Source: Actinomycetota bacterium (GTDB lineage Bacteria; Actinomycetota; Actinomycetes; Nanopelagicales; Nanopelagicaceae). From it: a stretch of 32,119 nt of DNA. The notes under the pieces were generated by a model. The model saw nothing but the letters and a program-made list of their open reading frames with translations. It did not search any database and had not been told where the DNA came from. Location: positions 1-32,119 of the forward strand of contig VGAG01000014.1 of assembly GCA_016870835.1 (NCBI GenBank), written 5' to 3'. Shown here piece after piece: positions 7,351 through 16,314 of this stretch (the stretch's first letter is position 1; each line of letters begins with the position of its first letter). A program made the position numbers and the translations under genes.

Positions 7351-8033
7351 TGACAAGAATCTTGGTGGTTGAGGATGAGAGCTCATTTTCAGAGGCGCTT
7401 GAATTTCTCCTTGGCAAAGAGGGATTTACTGTCGTTACTGCAGCAACTGGGACTGAGGCGCTTAAGAAATTTGATCAAGGCGGTATCGATTTGGTGCTAC
7501 TAGATCTGATGTTGCCTGAAGTTTCGGGAACCGAAATTTGTCGCCAAATTCGCGCTAAATCAAAGGTGCCCATAATTATGTTGACCGCAAAAGATTCCGA
7601 GGTCGACAAAGTTGTGGGTCTTGAAATTGGCGCTGATGATTACGTGACCAAGCCGTATTCAGCGCGAGAGTTGGTCGCACGGATAAATGCGGTACTAAGG
7701 CGCAATGGCGGCGAAGGACTAATGGGCGATTCCGGCGTGCTAACCGTGCAAGGTATTCGGATGGATATTGATCGCCATCAAGTCTCCATAAATGGAATTC
7801 CAGCCTCGCTACCACTAAAAGAGTTTGAATTGCTTGAGTTCTTAATGCGTAATGCCGGTCGCGTACTTACTCGTATGCAACTTATCGATCGAGTGTGGGG
7901 TAGTGATTATGTTGGAGATACCAAGACGCTTGATGTTCATGTAAAACGGCTTAGAGCAAAGATTGAAGATGATCCAGCAAATCCAAAGGTAATCCAGACC
8001 GTGCGCGGTCTTGGTTACAAGATGGAGCTGTAA
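7350..8033 (+). CDS. regX3: OmpR/PhoB-family response regulator RegX3
   Basis: This 227-aa response regulator has a receiver domain (1-120) with acidic pocket residues E8/D9, the phospho-acceptor Asp52 (LVLLDLMLP), the conserved MLTAKD and the VTKPYSARELVARI Lys. A C-terminal winged-helix DNA-binding domain (about 130-225) contains LPLKEFELLEFLMRN and DVHVKRLRAKIE. It is co-translated with senX3. Its target sites are probably the 11-bp repeats at 6187-6230, which would make the system autoregulatory. The last 19 nt overlap the 3' end of the convergent lipoprotein gene. Confidence 0.93.
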   Translation: MTRILVVEDESSFSEALEFLLGKEGFTVVTAATGTEALKKFDQGGIDLVLLDLMLPEVSGTEICRQIRAKSKVPIIMLTAKDSEVDKVVGLEIGADDYVTKPYSARELVARINAVLRRNGGEGLMGDSGVLTVQGIRMDIDRHQVSINGIPASLPLKEFELLEFLMRNAGRVLTRMQLIDRVWGSDYVGDTKTLDVHVKRLRAKIEDDPANPKVIQTVRGLGYKMEL

Positions 8034-8494
8034 ACCCCTTCGTTCTTCACAATGATTGCGCTTAAATCAATCTTTCCAGATTTTGCAAAGACCAAGGTGA
8101 CGGGAACACGATAACCAGGTTTCTCGCCCAGAACCAAGACTTTTGCCTTGGCATTTGCATTCTCGCCTTCAAAATACATCGGCTTATTTTTCGCTAAGAC
8201 TGCTTCAGTTGTTAACTCAACTGGTTGGTTATTAATTGTTAGCCCAATTAGTTGATCCACTTCATCGCCATGATTCACAATAAAGCCAACCAATGTTCCG
8301 CTGCCATCAGGTAGAGCTACGATCTTGATATTTCTAATTTTCAAATCGCTTAGGTCTTTTTCAACGCCATCTGTTACTTGCTTAATATTTCGAGTCTCAG
8401 CGCTTCCACCAGCAGCGCAACCTGTCAAAGTAAGAGATGTCAAGAGCAGAGAAAGAAAAAGGGCGACGTGGCGCGCTAACCGGTTAGAAATCAC
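8015..8494 (-). CDS. Small lipoprotein of unknown function
   Basis: From the GTG at 8494 this encodes 159 residues with a lipoprotein signal peptide: basic start (ISNRLARH), hydrophobic core and a clear lipobox LTGC, followed by AAGGS. The mature part is beta-rich and hydrophilic and ends in SSIL. The family was not recognised, although several actinobacteria encode a short lipoprotein in this location beside carD. The frame could be extended upstream to an ATG at 8551, but the chosen GTG puts the signal peptide at the N-terminus and has CATTAT, a near -10 box, 6 nt upstream. It is convergent with and overlaps regX3 by 19 nt, and divergent from carD. Confidence 0.72.
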   Translation of the reverse strand: MISNRLARHVALFLSLLLTSLTLTGCAAGGSAETRNIKQVTDGVEKDLSDLKIRNIKIVALPDGSGTLVGFIVNHGDEVDQLIGLTINNQPVELTTEAVLAKNKPMYFEGENANAKAKVLVLGEKPGYRVPVTLVFAKSGKIDLSAIIVKNEGVYSSIL

Positions 8495-8565
8495 GGGTGA
8501 ATAATGGCAGAAACCTATTGTTTTACGCCCACTTGGGCCGGTTTTTCGCATCGCCTTAACTCTGA

Positions 8566-8571
8566 TAAAAT
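8566..8571 (+). promoter_or_regulatory. carD: -10 box of carD promoter (leadered)
   Basis: TAAAAT is a good -10 hexamer and would give a leader of about 20-25 nt before ATG 8601, containing GAAAGG as a possible Shine-Dalgarno sequence. A second, weaker hexamer CAAAAT (8589-8594) lies 6 nt from the ATG, so a leaderless transcript is also possible. Confidence 0.45.
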
Positions 8572-8600
8572 CGCCCTCTAGCGAAAGGCAAAATCCCCAA

Positions 8601-9083
8601 ATGACATTTAAGGTCGGCGAAACCGTTGTTTATCCCCATCATGGAGCGGCTCTAATCGAAGCAATAGAGACTCGAACGATCAAAGGTGAAGAGAAAATCT
8701 ACTTAGTATTGAAGGTCGCAGCAGGCGATCTCACAGTGCGAGTACCAGCCGAGAATGTCGATCTAGTTGGGGTACGTGATGTCGTCGACTCAAGTGGTCT
8801 AGAGCGCGTCTTTGGTGTGCTGCGCCAGCCATACACAGAAGAGCCAACAAACTGGTCACGTCGCTATAAAGCAAATCTTGAGAAACTCGCATCTGGCGAT
8901 GTTATTAAGGTCGCTGAAGTTGTACGCGATCTATATCGTCGCGATCTTGATCGCGGTCTATCTGCTGGTGAGAAGCGGATGCTCGCTAAAGCTCGCGCGA
9001 TTTTGATCTCCGAACTTGCTCTCGCTGAGAACACAGATGAGACCAAGGCCGAATCAATTCTCGATGAGGTGCTCGCCTCCTAA
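8601..9083 (+). CDS. carD: CarD/CdnL RNA polymerase-binding transcription factor
   Basis: This 160-aa global factor binds the RNA polymerase beta subunit and the upstream edge of the transcription bubble and stabilises open complexes, particularly at rRNA promoters. The N-terminal Tudor-like RNAP-interaction domain begins [13 protein letters not shown] (5-17). The C-terminal helical domain carries the conserved Trp85 (NWSRRYKAN), corresponding to the wedge tryptophan of mycobacterial CarD, plus the [13 protein letters not shown] helix. Length is typical. ispDF begins 12 nt downstream, so carD and the isoprenoid genes are probably cotranscribed, the common actinobacterial arrangement. Confidence 0.95.
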   Translation: MTFKVGETVVYPHHGAALIEAIETRTIKGEEKIYLVLKVAAGDLTVRVPAENVDLVGVRDVVDSSGLERVFGVLRQPYTEEPTNWSRRYKANLEKLASGDVIKVAEVVRDLYRRDLDRGLSAGEKRMLAKARAILISELALAENTDETKAESILDEVLAS

Positions 9084-9095
9084 TCGGCTCGCATC

Positions 9096-10241
9096 ATGAG
9101 CCAACCAAAATATGCTGCCATCATTGCTGGCGCGGGTCTTGGAAATAGATTGGGCGCAGAACTTCCGAAAGCGCTAATCCAAATCGAAGGTGTTTCACTT
9201 GTTGAACGCGCCTTTTCATCGCTATCAAAAGTTGTAGATGAAATTGTAATAACCGCCCCGGATGGCTTTGCAGATGAGTTTCGAAAAATCGTGGGGGATT
9301 CTGCAACGGTAATAACCGGCGGAGTTCTTAGAAGCGACTCAGTTAAATTAGCTCTTAAATCCCTATCCCCAAGCATTGAATATGTATTGGTTCATGATGC
9401 AGCGCGTGGCCTTGCCACCAGCGATTTGGCAAGCCGAGTTCTTAACGAACTTAAAAAGGGCGAGTTGGCGGTAATCCCAGCCCTTTCTGTTGTCGACACC
9501 ATAAAGCAGGTCGATAGCGAAGGATTTGTTCGGAATACACCTGATAGAGGCTCACTTCGAGTGATACAAACCCCCCAAGGATTCGCACTCTCGGTTTTGA
9601 ATCGCGCGCATGAGGCAAGTGAAGATGCAACTGATGATGCCGCTTTAGTAGAGGCAATTGGAATTAAAGTTAAAACAATTCAAGGTGAAGCGCTCGCAAT
9701 GAAGGTAACTAATCCAGAAGATATCGCACTTGCTGCTGGCCTACTTAATCCAGATTCAAGAGAGCTGCGAGTTGGTTTTGGAACTGATGCGCATGCATAT
9801 TCAAATGATCCCAATCGCGAATTATGGTTAGGTGCGATTTTGTGGCCAAATGAAATAGGAGTAGATGGCCACTCTGATGGTGATGTTGCGTCCCATGTAA
9901 TATGCGATGCCTTATTTGCGGGAGCGAATATTGGTGATCTTGGTTCGAACTTTGGAACCTCAGATTCAAAATATAAGGGAGCTTCGGGCGCGCAATTGCT
10001 ATCTGAAGCTTTAAAGAGAGTTCAAGCTGCTGGATTTGAGATAAATAATGTTTCGGTTCAAATTGTCTGCAACCGGCCCAAGATTGGAACTCGTCGCGCT
10101 GAAATCATAACTGCGCTATCGGCTGCATTGAATGGAGCGTCAGTCTCGGTCTCAGCAACCTCGACTGATGGTTTGGGATTTACTGGTGAAGGTAAGGGAA
10201 TAGCAGCTGTCGCAACGGCACTATTAGTTAAGAAGAATTAG
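9096..10241 (+). CDS. ispDF: Bifunctional IspD-IspF, MEP isoprenoid pathway
   Basis: This 381-aa fusion of two non-consecutive MEP-pathway enzymes has an IspD part (about 1-220), MEP cytidylyltransferase, with the nucleotide-binding loop AGAGLGNRLG followed by LPKAL (10-26), ITGGVLRSDSV, VHDAAR and TPQGF. The IspF part (about 224-381), MECDP synthase, has FGTDAHAY, GHSDGDVASHVICDAL (metal-binding Asp and His residues) and DLGSNFGTSD. Both halves look complete and there is no stop between them. Many Actinobacteria have separate ispD and ispF genes, so the fusion is a notable variant here. There is no separate promoter; it is read with carD. Its TAG stop is part of the -10 box of cysS. Confidence 0.92.
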   Translation: MSQPKYAAIIAGAGLGNRLGAELPKALIQIEGVSLVERAFSSLSKVVDEIVITAPDGFADEFRKIVGDSATVITGGVLRSDSVKLALKSLSPSIEYVLVHDAARGLATSDLASRVLNELKKGELAVIPALSVVDTIKQVDSEGFVRNTPDRGSLRVIQTPQGFALSVLNRAHEASEDATDDAALVEAIGIKVKTIQGEALAMKVTNPEDIALAAGLLNPDSRELRVGFGTDAHAYSNDPNRELWLGAILWPNEIGVDGHSDGDVASHVICDALFAGANIGDLGSNFGTSDSKYKGASGAQLLSEALKRVQAAGFEINNVSVQIVCNRPKIGTRRAEIITALSAALNGASVSVSATSTDGLGFTGEGKGIAAVATALLVKKN

Positions 10242-10244
10242 GAT
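10239..10244 (+). promoter_or_regulatory. cysS: -10 box of cysS, built on the ispDF stop codon
   Basis: TAGGAT ends 6 nt before the ATG at 10251, and its first three bases are the TAG stop of ispDF. It supports ATG 10251 over the adjacent GTG at 10248 and gives cysS an independent leaderless transcript. Confidence 0.42.
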
Positions 10245-10250
10245 TCCGTG

Positions 10251-11624
10251 ATGATTCGCCTATATGACACAGCAACTCGCGAAGTAAGTGAGTTCAAATC
10301 GATTGAGCCGGGCAAGGTCTCTATCTATGTCTGCGGCGCAACTGTTCAAGCAGCGCCTCACATTGGTCATATTAGAAGTGGCGTGAATTTCGATATTTTG
10401 CGGAGATGGCTTGAAGCCAGCGGAAATCAGGTCACTTTCATTCGTAACGTGACTGATATCGATGACAAGATTCTTCATAAGGCATTTCATGAAGAGATGC
10501 CCTGGTGGGCGCTTGCCATGAAATATGAGCGCGCCTTTTCTGATGCCTATAAAGCGCTAAATGTTATGGCGCCAACCTATGAACCTCGCGCAACTGGTCA
10601 CATCACCCAGATGATTGAGCTGATGGAGAAACTAATCTCAAATGGTGCGGCTTATGCACCAGGAAATGGTGATGTCTATTTAGAGGTTCGAAAATTGAAA
10701 CGCTATTTAACGCTCTCCAATCAAAAGTTAGATGATCTACAGAGCGCAGGTGATTCTGAAGATACTTTTAAACGCGATCCTAGAGACTTTGCTCTTTGGA
10801 AAGCATCGAAACCTGGTGAACCTTCTTGGCCAACTCCATGGGGACCAGGGCGTCCTGGTTGGCATCTTGAGTGCTCTGCGATGGCAAGCGCGTATCTTGG
10901 CGATGAGTTCGATATTCATGGCGGCGGACTTGACCTCATATTTCCGCATCATGAAAATGAAATTGCCCAATCTGAAGCGGCCGGTCAAAAGTTTGCACGG
11001 CGCTGGATGCATAATGCTTGGGTTACAACGAGCGGTGAGAAGATGAGCAAGTCACTTGGTAATTCGCTCATCGTTATGGAAGTACTAAAGCGGGTGCGCG
11101 GAATCGAACTTCGTTGGTATCTCGGCAGCGCTCACTATCGCTCTATGTTGGAATTCTCATTTGAGGCGCTAGATGAATCGGCAAGAGCGTTTCGCCGAAT
11201 TGAAAATTTCTTAATTCGCGTGCGCGAAATCGAAGGTGACTTTCAGGGCGAGATTGCGCCTGAATTTAAAGCCGCACTCGATGATGATTTAGCTGTCCCA
11301 CAAGCACTCGCCCATATCTCTGAGTGGTTAAGGGCTGGGAATACCGCAATCAGCGCGGGAAAGAGCGCAGTTCGTGAGGCCAAGAAGATTCGGGGTGCGC
11401 TCAACATCCTTGGTTGCGATCCATTTGACCCCGCATTTGGGGAATCTGGAAATAAGAAGTTGGATAAGGCGGTAGATGGCTTAATCACGCTACTTCTTGA
11501 GCAACGCGAGGCGGCGCGAGTTCGCAAAGATTTCGCCGCAGCTGATGCAATAAGAGATCGAATTGCTTCAATGGGAATCACCGTTGAAGACACCGCAAAT
11601 GGAGCTAGATGGAGCGTGGAATAG
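10251..11624 (+). CDS. cysS: Cysteinyl-tRNA synthetase
   Basis: This 457-aa class I aminoacyl-tRNA synthetase charges tRNA-Cys. It has the zinc-ligand Cys28 in YVCGATVQ, the HIGH signature at 37-40 (PHIGHIRSG), the second zinc site in HLECSAMA and HGGGLDLIFPHHENE, and KMSKS near residue 264 (EKMSKSLGNS). The C-terminal anticodon-binding helical region is complete. MshC, its mycothiol-pathway paralogue, is usually shorter and lacks this C-terminal part, so the tRNA synthetase call is favoured. The start was chosen from the -10 box. The TAG stop abuts the rlmB ATG directly, indicating coupling. Confidence 0.95.
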   Translation: MIRLYDTATREVSEFKSIEPGKVSIYVCGATVQAAPHIGHIRSGVNFDILRRWLEASGNQVTFIRNVTDIDDKILHKAFHEEMPWWALAMKYERAFSDAYKALNVMAPTYEPRATGHITQMIELMEKLISNGAAYAPGNGDVYLEVRKLKRYLTLSNQKLDDLQSAGDSEDTFKRDPRDFALWKASKPGEPSWPTPWGPGRPGWHLECSAMASAYLGDEFDIHGGGLDLIFPHHENEIAQSEAAGQKFARRWMHNAWVTTSGEKMSKSLGNSLIVMEVLKRVRGIELRWYLGSAHYRSMLEFSFEALDESARAFRRIENFLIRVREIEGDFQGEIAPEFKAALDDDLAVPQALAHISEWLRAGNTAISAGKSAVREAKKIRGALNILGCDPFDPAFGESGNKKLDKAVDGLITLLLEQREAARVRKDFAAADAIRDRIASMGITVEDTANGARWSVE

Positions 11625-12542
11625 ATGGCAAAGCAACCTAAGCGGCGTGCTCTTCGCGGAAAAGGGCCAACGCCAAAGGCTGAGAATCGCCCCAACCACA
11701 AGCGCTATCGCGGTGGTGAAGATTCAACTCGAAAGCGAACGGAACGGAAGCGACTAGATTCTAAAAGAAGCGATCGCAAGCGCGACTTTCGCAGAGAGCC
11801 ACGCGAACATCATGACACCGTTGCCGGAAGAAATGCCGTCGTGGAAGCGCTACGTGCTGGAATTCCAGCAAAGGAATTAGTTGTTGCAACTGGCGTTGAT
11901 ATTGATGAGCGGTTAGAAGAGAGCGTTCGCTTAGCCCAGAAAATGGGAATTGGAATTCGCGAAATCGAACGACGCCAGATTGAGAATATGACTGGTATTG
12001 CTAATCACCAGGGAATAGCTCTAGTTGCTAAACCTTTCCAATACTCATCCCAAAAAGAAATCTTTGCTCGCGCAAAGGAGCCGGCGCTCTTTGTAGCAGT
12101 AGATGGCGTTACTGATCCAAGAAATATCGGAGCGATTGCAAGAAGTGCCGCTGCTTTTGGCGCGGATGGATTATTAATTCCAGAGCGGCGCAATGCACCG
12201 CTGACTGCATCAGCATGGAAAGCATCGGCAGGAGCAGCCGCGCGGCTACCAATTGCTCAAGTTACAAACCTGGTGCGCTCAATGCAGGATGCAAAGGAAT
12301 TTGGCTGCTTTATTGTGGGTCTTGATGGGGATGCCGATACTGCGGTTGAGGCGATGGAGATTGCAGACCAGCCAATCTATCTCGTCGTAGGTAGTGAAGG
12401 ACGAGGACTTTCTAGGCTAGTTCGAGAGAACTGTGATTTGTTAATAAAGATTCCGATGAGCAATACCGTTGAATCACTAAACGCTAGTGTGGCGATGTCG
12501 ATTGCTCTGTACGCAGTCGATAGGAAACGGAATGTCTTATAA
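11625..12542 (+). CDS. rlmB: 23S rRNA 2'-O-methyltransferase RlmB/TrmH family
   Basis: This 305-aa SPOUT-class RNA methyltransferase uses SAM to methylate a ribose 2'-OH, probably G2251 of 23S rRNA. An unusually basic leader (about 1-58, rich in Lys/Arg) probably binds RNA. It is followed by an L30e-like substrate-binding domain starting at GRNAVVEAL and the SPOUT domain with motif 1 (VTDPRNIGAIARSA), motif 2 (VVGSEGRGLSRLV) and motif 3 (IPMSNTVESLNASVA), which form the trefoil knot. The ATG immediately follows the cysS stop, the common cysS-rlmB pairing. Confidence 0.93.
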   Translation: MAKQPKRRALRGKGPTPKAENRPNHKRYRGGEDSTRKRTERKRLDSKRSDRKRDFRREPREHHDTVAGRNAVVEALRAGIPAKELVVATGVDIDERLEESVRLAQKMGIGIREIERRQIENMTGIANHQGIALVAKPFQYSSQKEIFARAKEPALFVAVDGVTDPRNIGAIARSAAAFGADGLLIPERRNAPLTASAWKASAGAAARLPIAQVTNLVRSMQDAKEFGCFIVGLDGDADTAVEAMEIADQPIYLVVGSEGRGLSRLVRENCDLLIKIPMSNTVESLNASVAMSIALYAVDRKRNVL

Positions 12543-13317
12543 CCGTTTTGTAGCTCTTGGTGACTCGATGACTGAGGGCATGTCGGATGAAATATACGAA
12601 GGCAAGTATCGCGGCTGGGCCGATCGAGTTGCGGAAGTGATGTCTGCAAATTGGATCCAATTCACCTACGCAAATCTCGCGGTTCGTGGAAAACTTGTGG
12701 GGCAAGTTGTCAATGAGCAAATTCCAGTAGCAAAGAATTTTGTTCAAGGAAAATCAACTCTGGTTTCATTCCATGCTGGCGCTAATGATGTTATTCGACC
12801 CAAGTACGATCCAGCAAGAACAATTTCAACTTATAACTTTGGTGTTGATGAATTAGTCCGTTCGGGCGCAACGCTGATGCTCTTCTGTGTTTTAGAAGAT
12901 AGCGGTGCAACGACTAGGGCGGCAAAGGTTTGGAAGGAGAGATTTAAAGAGTTCAACGAAAATGTTAGAAGACGCGCAGCCGCAGTAGATGCCATTCTCT
13001 TTGATCCAAATAATGATGAGTTCTGGCGCGATCCAAGATTTATCCATGAAGATCGGCTCCATCTAAATCATGAAGGACATCGACGGGTCGCTCAGGCAGT
13101 TCTCTCAAAATTTGACCTTCCGCACGATCAGGATTGGCGCAAGCCTTTACCTAAAGCAGCACCAATTACCCTGGCTGAGAAGTTACAAATCGATCTAAAC
13201 TGGTTTGGAAAGTATGCGATTCCTTGGATGGGGCGAAGGCTAAGAGGTCGGTCATCAGGTGATGGAAGAAGCGCTAAATACCCATCTCCGGCGCCGTTTT
13301 CAGGCAAAGGTAGCTAG
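12532..13317 (+). CDS. SGNH/GDSL hydrolase
   Basis: This 261-aa esterase/lipase-like protein has the block I nucleophile ALGDSMTEG (Ser12), a block III Asn in HAGANDV and a C-terminal DRLHLNHEGHRRVA with the catalytic Asp and His. There is no signal peptide, so it is probably cytoplasmic. The substrate cannot be deduced. The ATG at 12532 (MSYNRFVALGD) was chosen because GDSL proteins place block I very near the N-terminus. A longer frame from 12487 would lie inside rlmB and adds a non-homologous Cys-rich stretch. It overlaps rlmB by 11 nt and is convergent with lacZ, overlapping it by 4 nt. SGNH genes follow rlmB in many Actinobacteria. Confidence 0.85.
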   Translation: MSYNRFVALGDSMTEGMSDEIYEGKYRGWADRVAEVMSANWIQFTYANLAVRGKLVGQVVNEQIPVAKNFVQGKSTLVSFHAGANDVIRPKYDPARTISTYNFGVDELVRSGATLMLFCVLEDSGATTRAAKVWKERFKEFNENVRRRAAAVDAILFDPNNDEFWRDPRFIHEDRLHLNHEGHRRVAQAVLSKFDLPHDQDWRKPLPKAAPITLAEKLQIDLNWFGKYAIPWMGRRLRGRSSGDGRSAKYPSPAPFSGKGS

Positions 13318-16307
13318 AAGCTAAGGGCGGTCCAACTCCACTTATAAGTGCCGGGTTTAATTTTGTATTTATCTAAAGTATCAGGACCACATGATGCAGT
13401 ACCAACGCCACGTTGAATCGCATCGATTGTGACAACTGTATTTCCGCTCTCCTTTAGAAATACATTATGAGTTGCTTCGGCAATATCGGTAGAGCGATAC
13501 GGCGTTACTGTGACCATCCGAGGTTTATCTAATTGGATATAAATCCCATGATTTGTGCGATTCGATAGCGAGAACCATCTAACGCCAACATGTCCGCCAT
13601 TTTCTTGTGGCTTGATATAGGGAACATATTGCTCTGAGACTTTTGAACTCCAGCGATGAATCTTTCCAATGGAGCGATCTGGCATAGTTTCAAAAGGCCC
13701 GCTTCCAAAATAGACATATTGATCGAGATCACCACTTAGTTCAAAGTTAACTCCTACTCGAGCGACATCATCTAATTGCTTTGGAAGAGTCACGTTCTCG
13801 GTAACGCGAATTCCATCCTCAACTCGCTCAACAATTTGAGTGTGCTTAATTGAGATTCCGGCTGCGGTCTTCCAAACCGTAAGAATCCGGGAATTAGCGC
13901 CTTTGCGCGAAACTTGAGAATTGGTGCGAGTGAGGTCTCTAAGCCCCCACTTCTCCCATTTCTCAGCAATATGTCCGATGCGATCATTATCAGTTGGCGC
14001 TCGCCAAAGTGTCAGCTTCGGTTCAACTTCACAGTTAGGAAGATGAATCAGCCCATCGGTTGAGACAAATTCGTTAGCTGCTTTTGAAGGCTTAGCTTTA
14101 GGAAGTGCTTTACTTGCAAGAGCGAATTGGCATGAGGCAACTTCACTTCCAAGATGCGCCCAAGGTTTGCTGGTTGCGTACTCGAGAGTGAAATTAATAA
14201 AGCGTTCGCCCGCTCCTTCGCCAGCCCTAAGGGACTTGGCGGGCACGGCGAAAAGGGCGCTCTTTCGAGCTTTTAGCCGAGGTAATTTCACATCTCCGAC
14301 CTGGGCAACCTTGCCATTTACTGTGATTTCATAGCGAAGTTTGTAATCTTTTAAGTCGTTAAAGAACTGCTTGTTAAAGATTTCAAAACGTCCCGTTTTT
14401 AAGTTCTTAGCTGAAATTTTTACGGGGGCCGCTATCGACTTAAACTCTTGAAGAGCTGGCTTTGGTGAACGGTCGGGAAAAAACATTCCGTCACATACAA
14501 AGTTGTCATCGTGGCGAGCTTCGCCGTAATCTCCACCGTACGCAGAGCGAATCGTCCCATCCTCAAGTCGTTGATTTAATCCGTGATCCCACATCTCCCA
14601 GATAAATCCACCTTGTAAACCTTTTAGAGCATGAACTGCATCCCAATACTCAGCAATGGTGCCGTTGCTATTTCCCATCGCATGGGAGTACTCACACATA
14701 ATTAAAGGGCGAAGCGCCTTCTTGGATTTTGCATAAGAAATGATTGATGAAATCGCGGGATACATTGGACAGACAACATCGGTTAAATTATGATTAATCG
14801 TCCAATTACCACGGATTGCGCCCTCGTAGTGAAGCGGACGAGTTGGATCAAAGAATCTTGCATACTGCGCAGCTGCGCGATGATTTAACCCAGCGCCGGA
14901 TTCATTGCCAAGTGACCACATAACGACCGATGGATGATGGATATCACGTTGAATCATTCGGGCTACTCGATCTACCCAGGCAACAAGATATTTCTGGTCA
15001 TCGCAAAGCGTGTATTGGAATGCGTGCGACTCGATATTTGCCTCGCTCACAACATAAAAACCCAGTTCATCACAGAGATCAAGAAAAGCGGGATCATTTG
15101 GATAGTGCGAAGTACGGACCGCATTAAAATTCCAGCGCTTTAACTCAAGCAAGTCTTGTCGCATTAGATCTCTTGTCAGAACTCGCCCGGTTTCGCGATT
15201 GAAGTCATGGCGATTAATTCCGTAGAAGATGACAGGTTGGCCATTTACAAGGAGCTCGTTGCCCTTAATCTCAACCCTTCTAAAGCCAACTTTCTGTGTG
15301 GTTATTTCGATTACCTGTCCGGTTGGGTCTACTAACTCATATTCAACGTCATAAAGAGTCGGGGATTCAGCGCTCCAAGGCGAGATATTTGGAACTTTAA
15401 TTGTGAATTCAAGGGGGCCAGGGATTACCGTTTCGGTTGCAAGGAAGGCCTCAAATTTGCCCTTCGGCATATTGCCATCCCAATACTTTCCATGAAAGTA
15501 ATCATCTCCAGCGCGCTTTTCTTCCGCACTCTTCTCGGTCCATTGCGGCGCGCGCTTAACTACAACCGGAGCAGCTTCGCTCGCGCCCTTTATTCCAATT
15601 ACCTGGGCGCTAAGTTTGTAGTTTGCAATTGGTGCATTATTAATTGAATTTATATGTGCTCTTACGTGCAGTGTTCCGGTTTTGTTATCTGCTAATAATC
15701 CAGGAGTTGGATAGAGCCGTTCAATAAAGACTTCCTCGGTTGCATAAAGCTTCACCGAACGGGTAATACCTCCATGCCACCATTGATCTTGATCCTCAAT
15801 AAATGTGGCATCGGACCACTTGACGACCTTTATCTGAATCTGATTTGAACCATTTCCAACAAAACAAGTGATATCAAATTCCGAAGCGAGCCTAGAATCT
15901 TTCGCCACTCCCACTTCTTGGCCATTAATTGAGAGAATTGCGACTGATTCAAAGCCACCGATAGAGAGCACAATTCGTTTGTTCTTCCACGAACTTGGTA
16001 GTGAGAATTCGCGTTCATAAACTCCGGTTGGATTATCTTCTGGAACGAGTGGCGGCAATTCATCAAATGGCATCTGCGTATTTGTGTAGATTGGCTTATC
16101 ACCAAAAGGTTGTTCACCATTTATCATCGTCCATAATCCGGGAACTGGAATACTCTGCCAACGTTTACTAGGTTCTTGATCTGGGCGGTCTAATAGTTGA
16201 AAATTCCACTCGCCATCAAGAGAGATTGTCATTAGATGGCCAATATTGAGCATGGGAAGGCGATTTACTGAGGTTGTCTCAGGGCTTTTCCATACTGGGG
16301 TTTTCAC
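13314..16307 (-). CDS. lacZ: Beta-galactosidase, GH2 (LacZ type)
   Basis: This 997-aa enzyme is the full length expected for LacZ, with the sugar-binding jelly-roll (about 30-200), immunoglobulin-like domains, a TIM barrel (about 345-620) and the C-terminal Bgal small-chain domain (about 720-990). The acid/base Glu469 (SLGNESGAG) and the nucleophile Glu539 (IMCEYSHAMGNSNG) are present, as is NRHDFN. No signal peptide is visible, so it acts in the cytosol on imported beta-galactosides such as lactose or algal galactosyl sugars. No sugar transporter or regulator is adjacent. The start is GTG, with TAGATT 7 nt upstream. It stands alone between housekeeping genes and a tRNA, consistent with acquisition into a stable site, but its codon use does not look foreign by eye. 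Confidence 0.94.
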   Translation of the reverse strand: MKTPVWKSPETTSVNRLPMLNIGHLMTISLDGEWNFQLLDRPDQEPSKRWQSIPVPGLWTMINGEQPFGDKPIYTNTQMPFDELPPLVPEDNPTGVYEREFSLPSSWKNKRIVLSIGGFESVAILSINGQEVGVAKDSRLASEFDITCFVGNGSNQIQIKVVKWSDATFIEDQDQWWHGGITRSVKLYATEEVFIERLYPTPGLLADNKTGTLHVRAHINSINNAPIANYKLSAQVIGIKGASEAAPVVVKRAPQWTEKSAEEKRAGDDYFHGKYWDGNMPKGKFEAFLATETVIPGPLEFTIKVPNISPWSAESPTLYDVEYELVDPTGQVIEITTQKVGFRRVEIKGNELLVNGQPVIFYGINRHDFNRETGRVLTRDLMRQDLLELKRWNFNAVRTSHYPNDPAFLDLCDELGFYVVSEANIESHAFQYTLCDDQKYLVAWVDRVARMIQRDIHHPSVVMWSLGNESGAGLNHRAAAQYARFFDPTRPLHYEGAIRGNWTINHNLTDVVCPMYPAISSIISYAKSKKALRPLIMCEYSHAMGNSNGTIAEYWDAVHALKGLQGGFIWEMWDHGLNQRLEDGTIRSAYGGDYGEARHDDNFVCDGMFFPDRSPKPALQEFKSIAAPVKISAKNLKTGRFEIFNKQFFNDLKDYKLRYEITVNGKVAQVGDVKLPRLKARKSALFAVPAKSLRAGEGAGERFINFTLEYATSKPWAHLGSEVASCQFALASKALPKAKPSKAANEFVSTDGLIHLPNCEVEPKLTLWRAPTDNDRIGHIAEKWEKWGLRDLTRTNSQVSRKGANSRILTVWKTAAGISIKHTQIVERVEDGIRVTENVTLPKQLDDVARVGVNFELSGDLDQYVYFGSGPFETMPDRSIGKIHRWSSKVSEQYVPYIKPQENGGHVGVRWFSLSNRTNHGIYIQLDKPRMVTVTPYRSTDIAEATHNVFLKESGNTVVTIDAIQRGVGTASCGPDTLDKYKIKPGTYKWSWTALSF

Positions 16308-16314
16308 GGGTCGA

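Noticed and set aside
13308-13324. TAGCT-AGA-AGCTA hairpin at the SGNH/lacZ junction
   Set aside because: A 5-bp stem with a 3-nt loop and no T tract is too weak to call a terminator.
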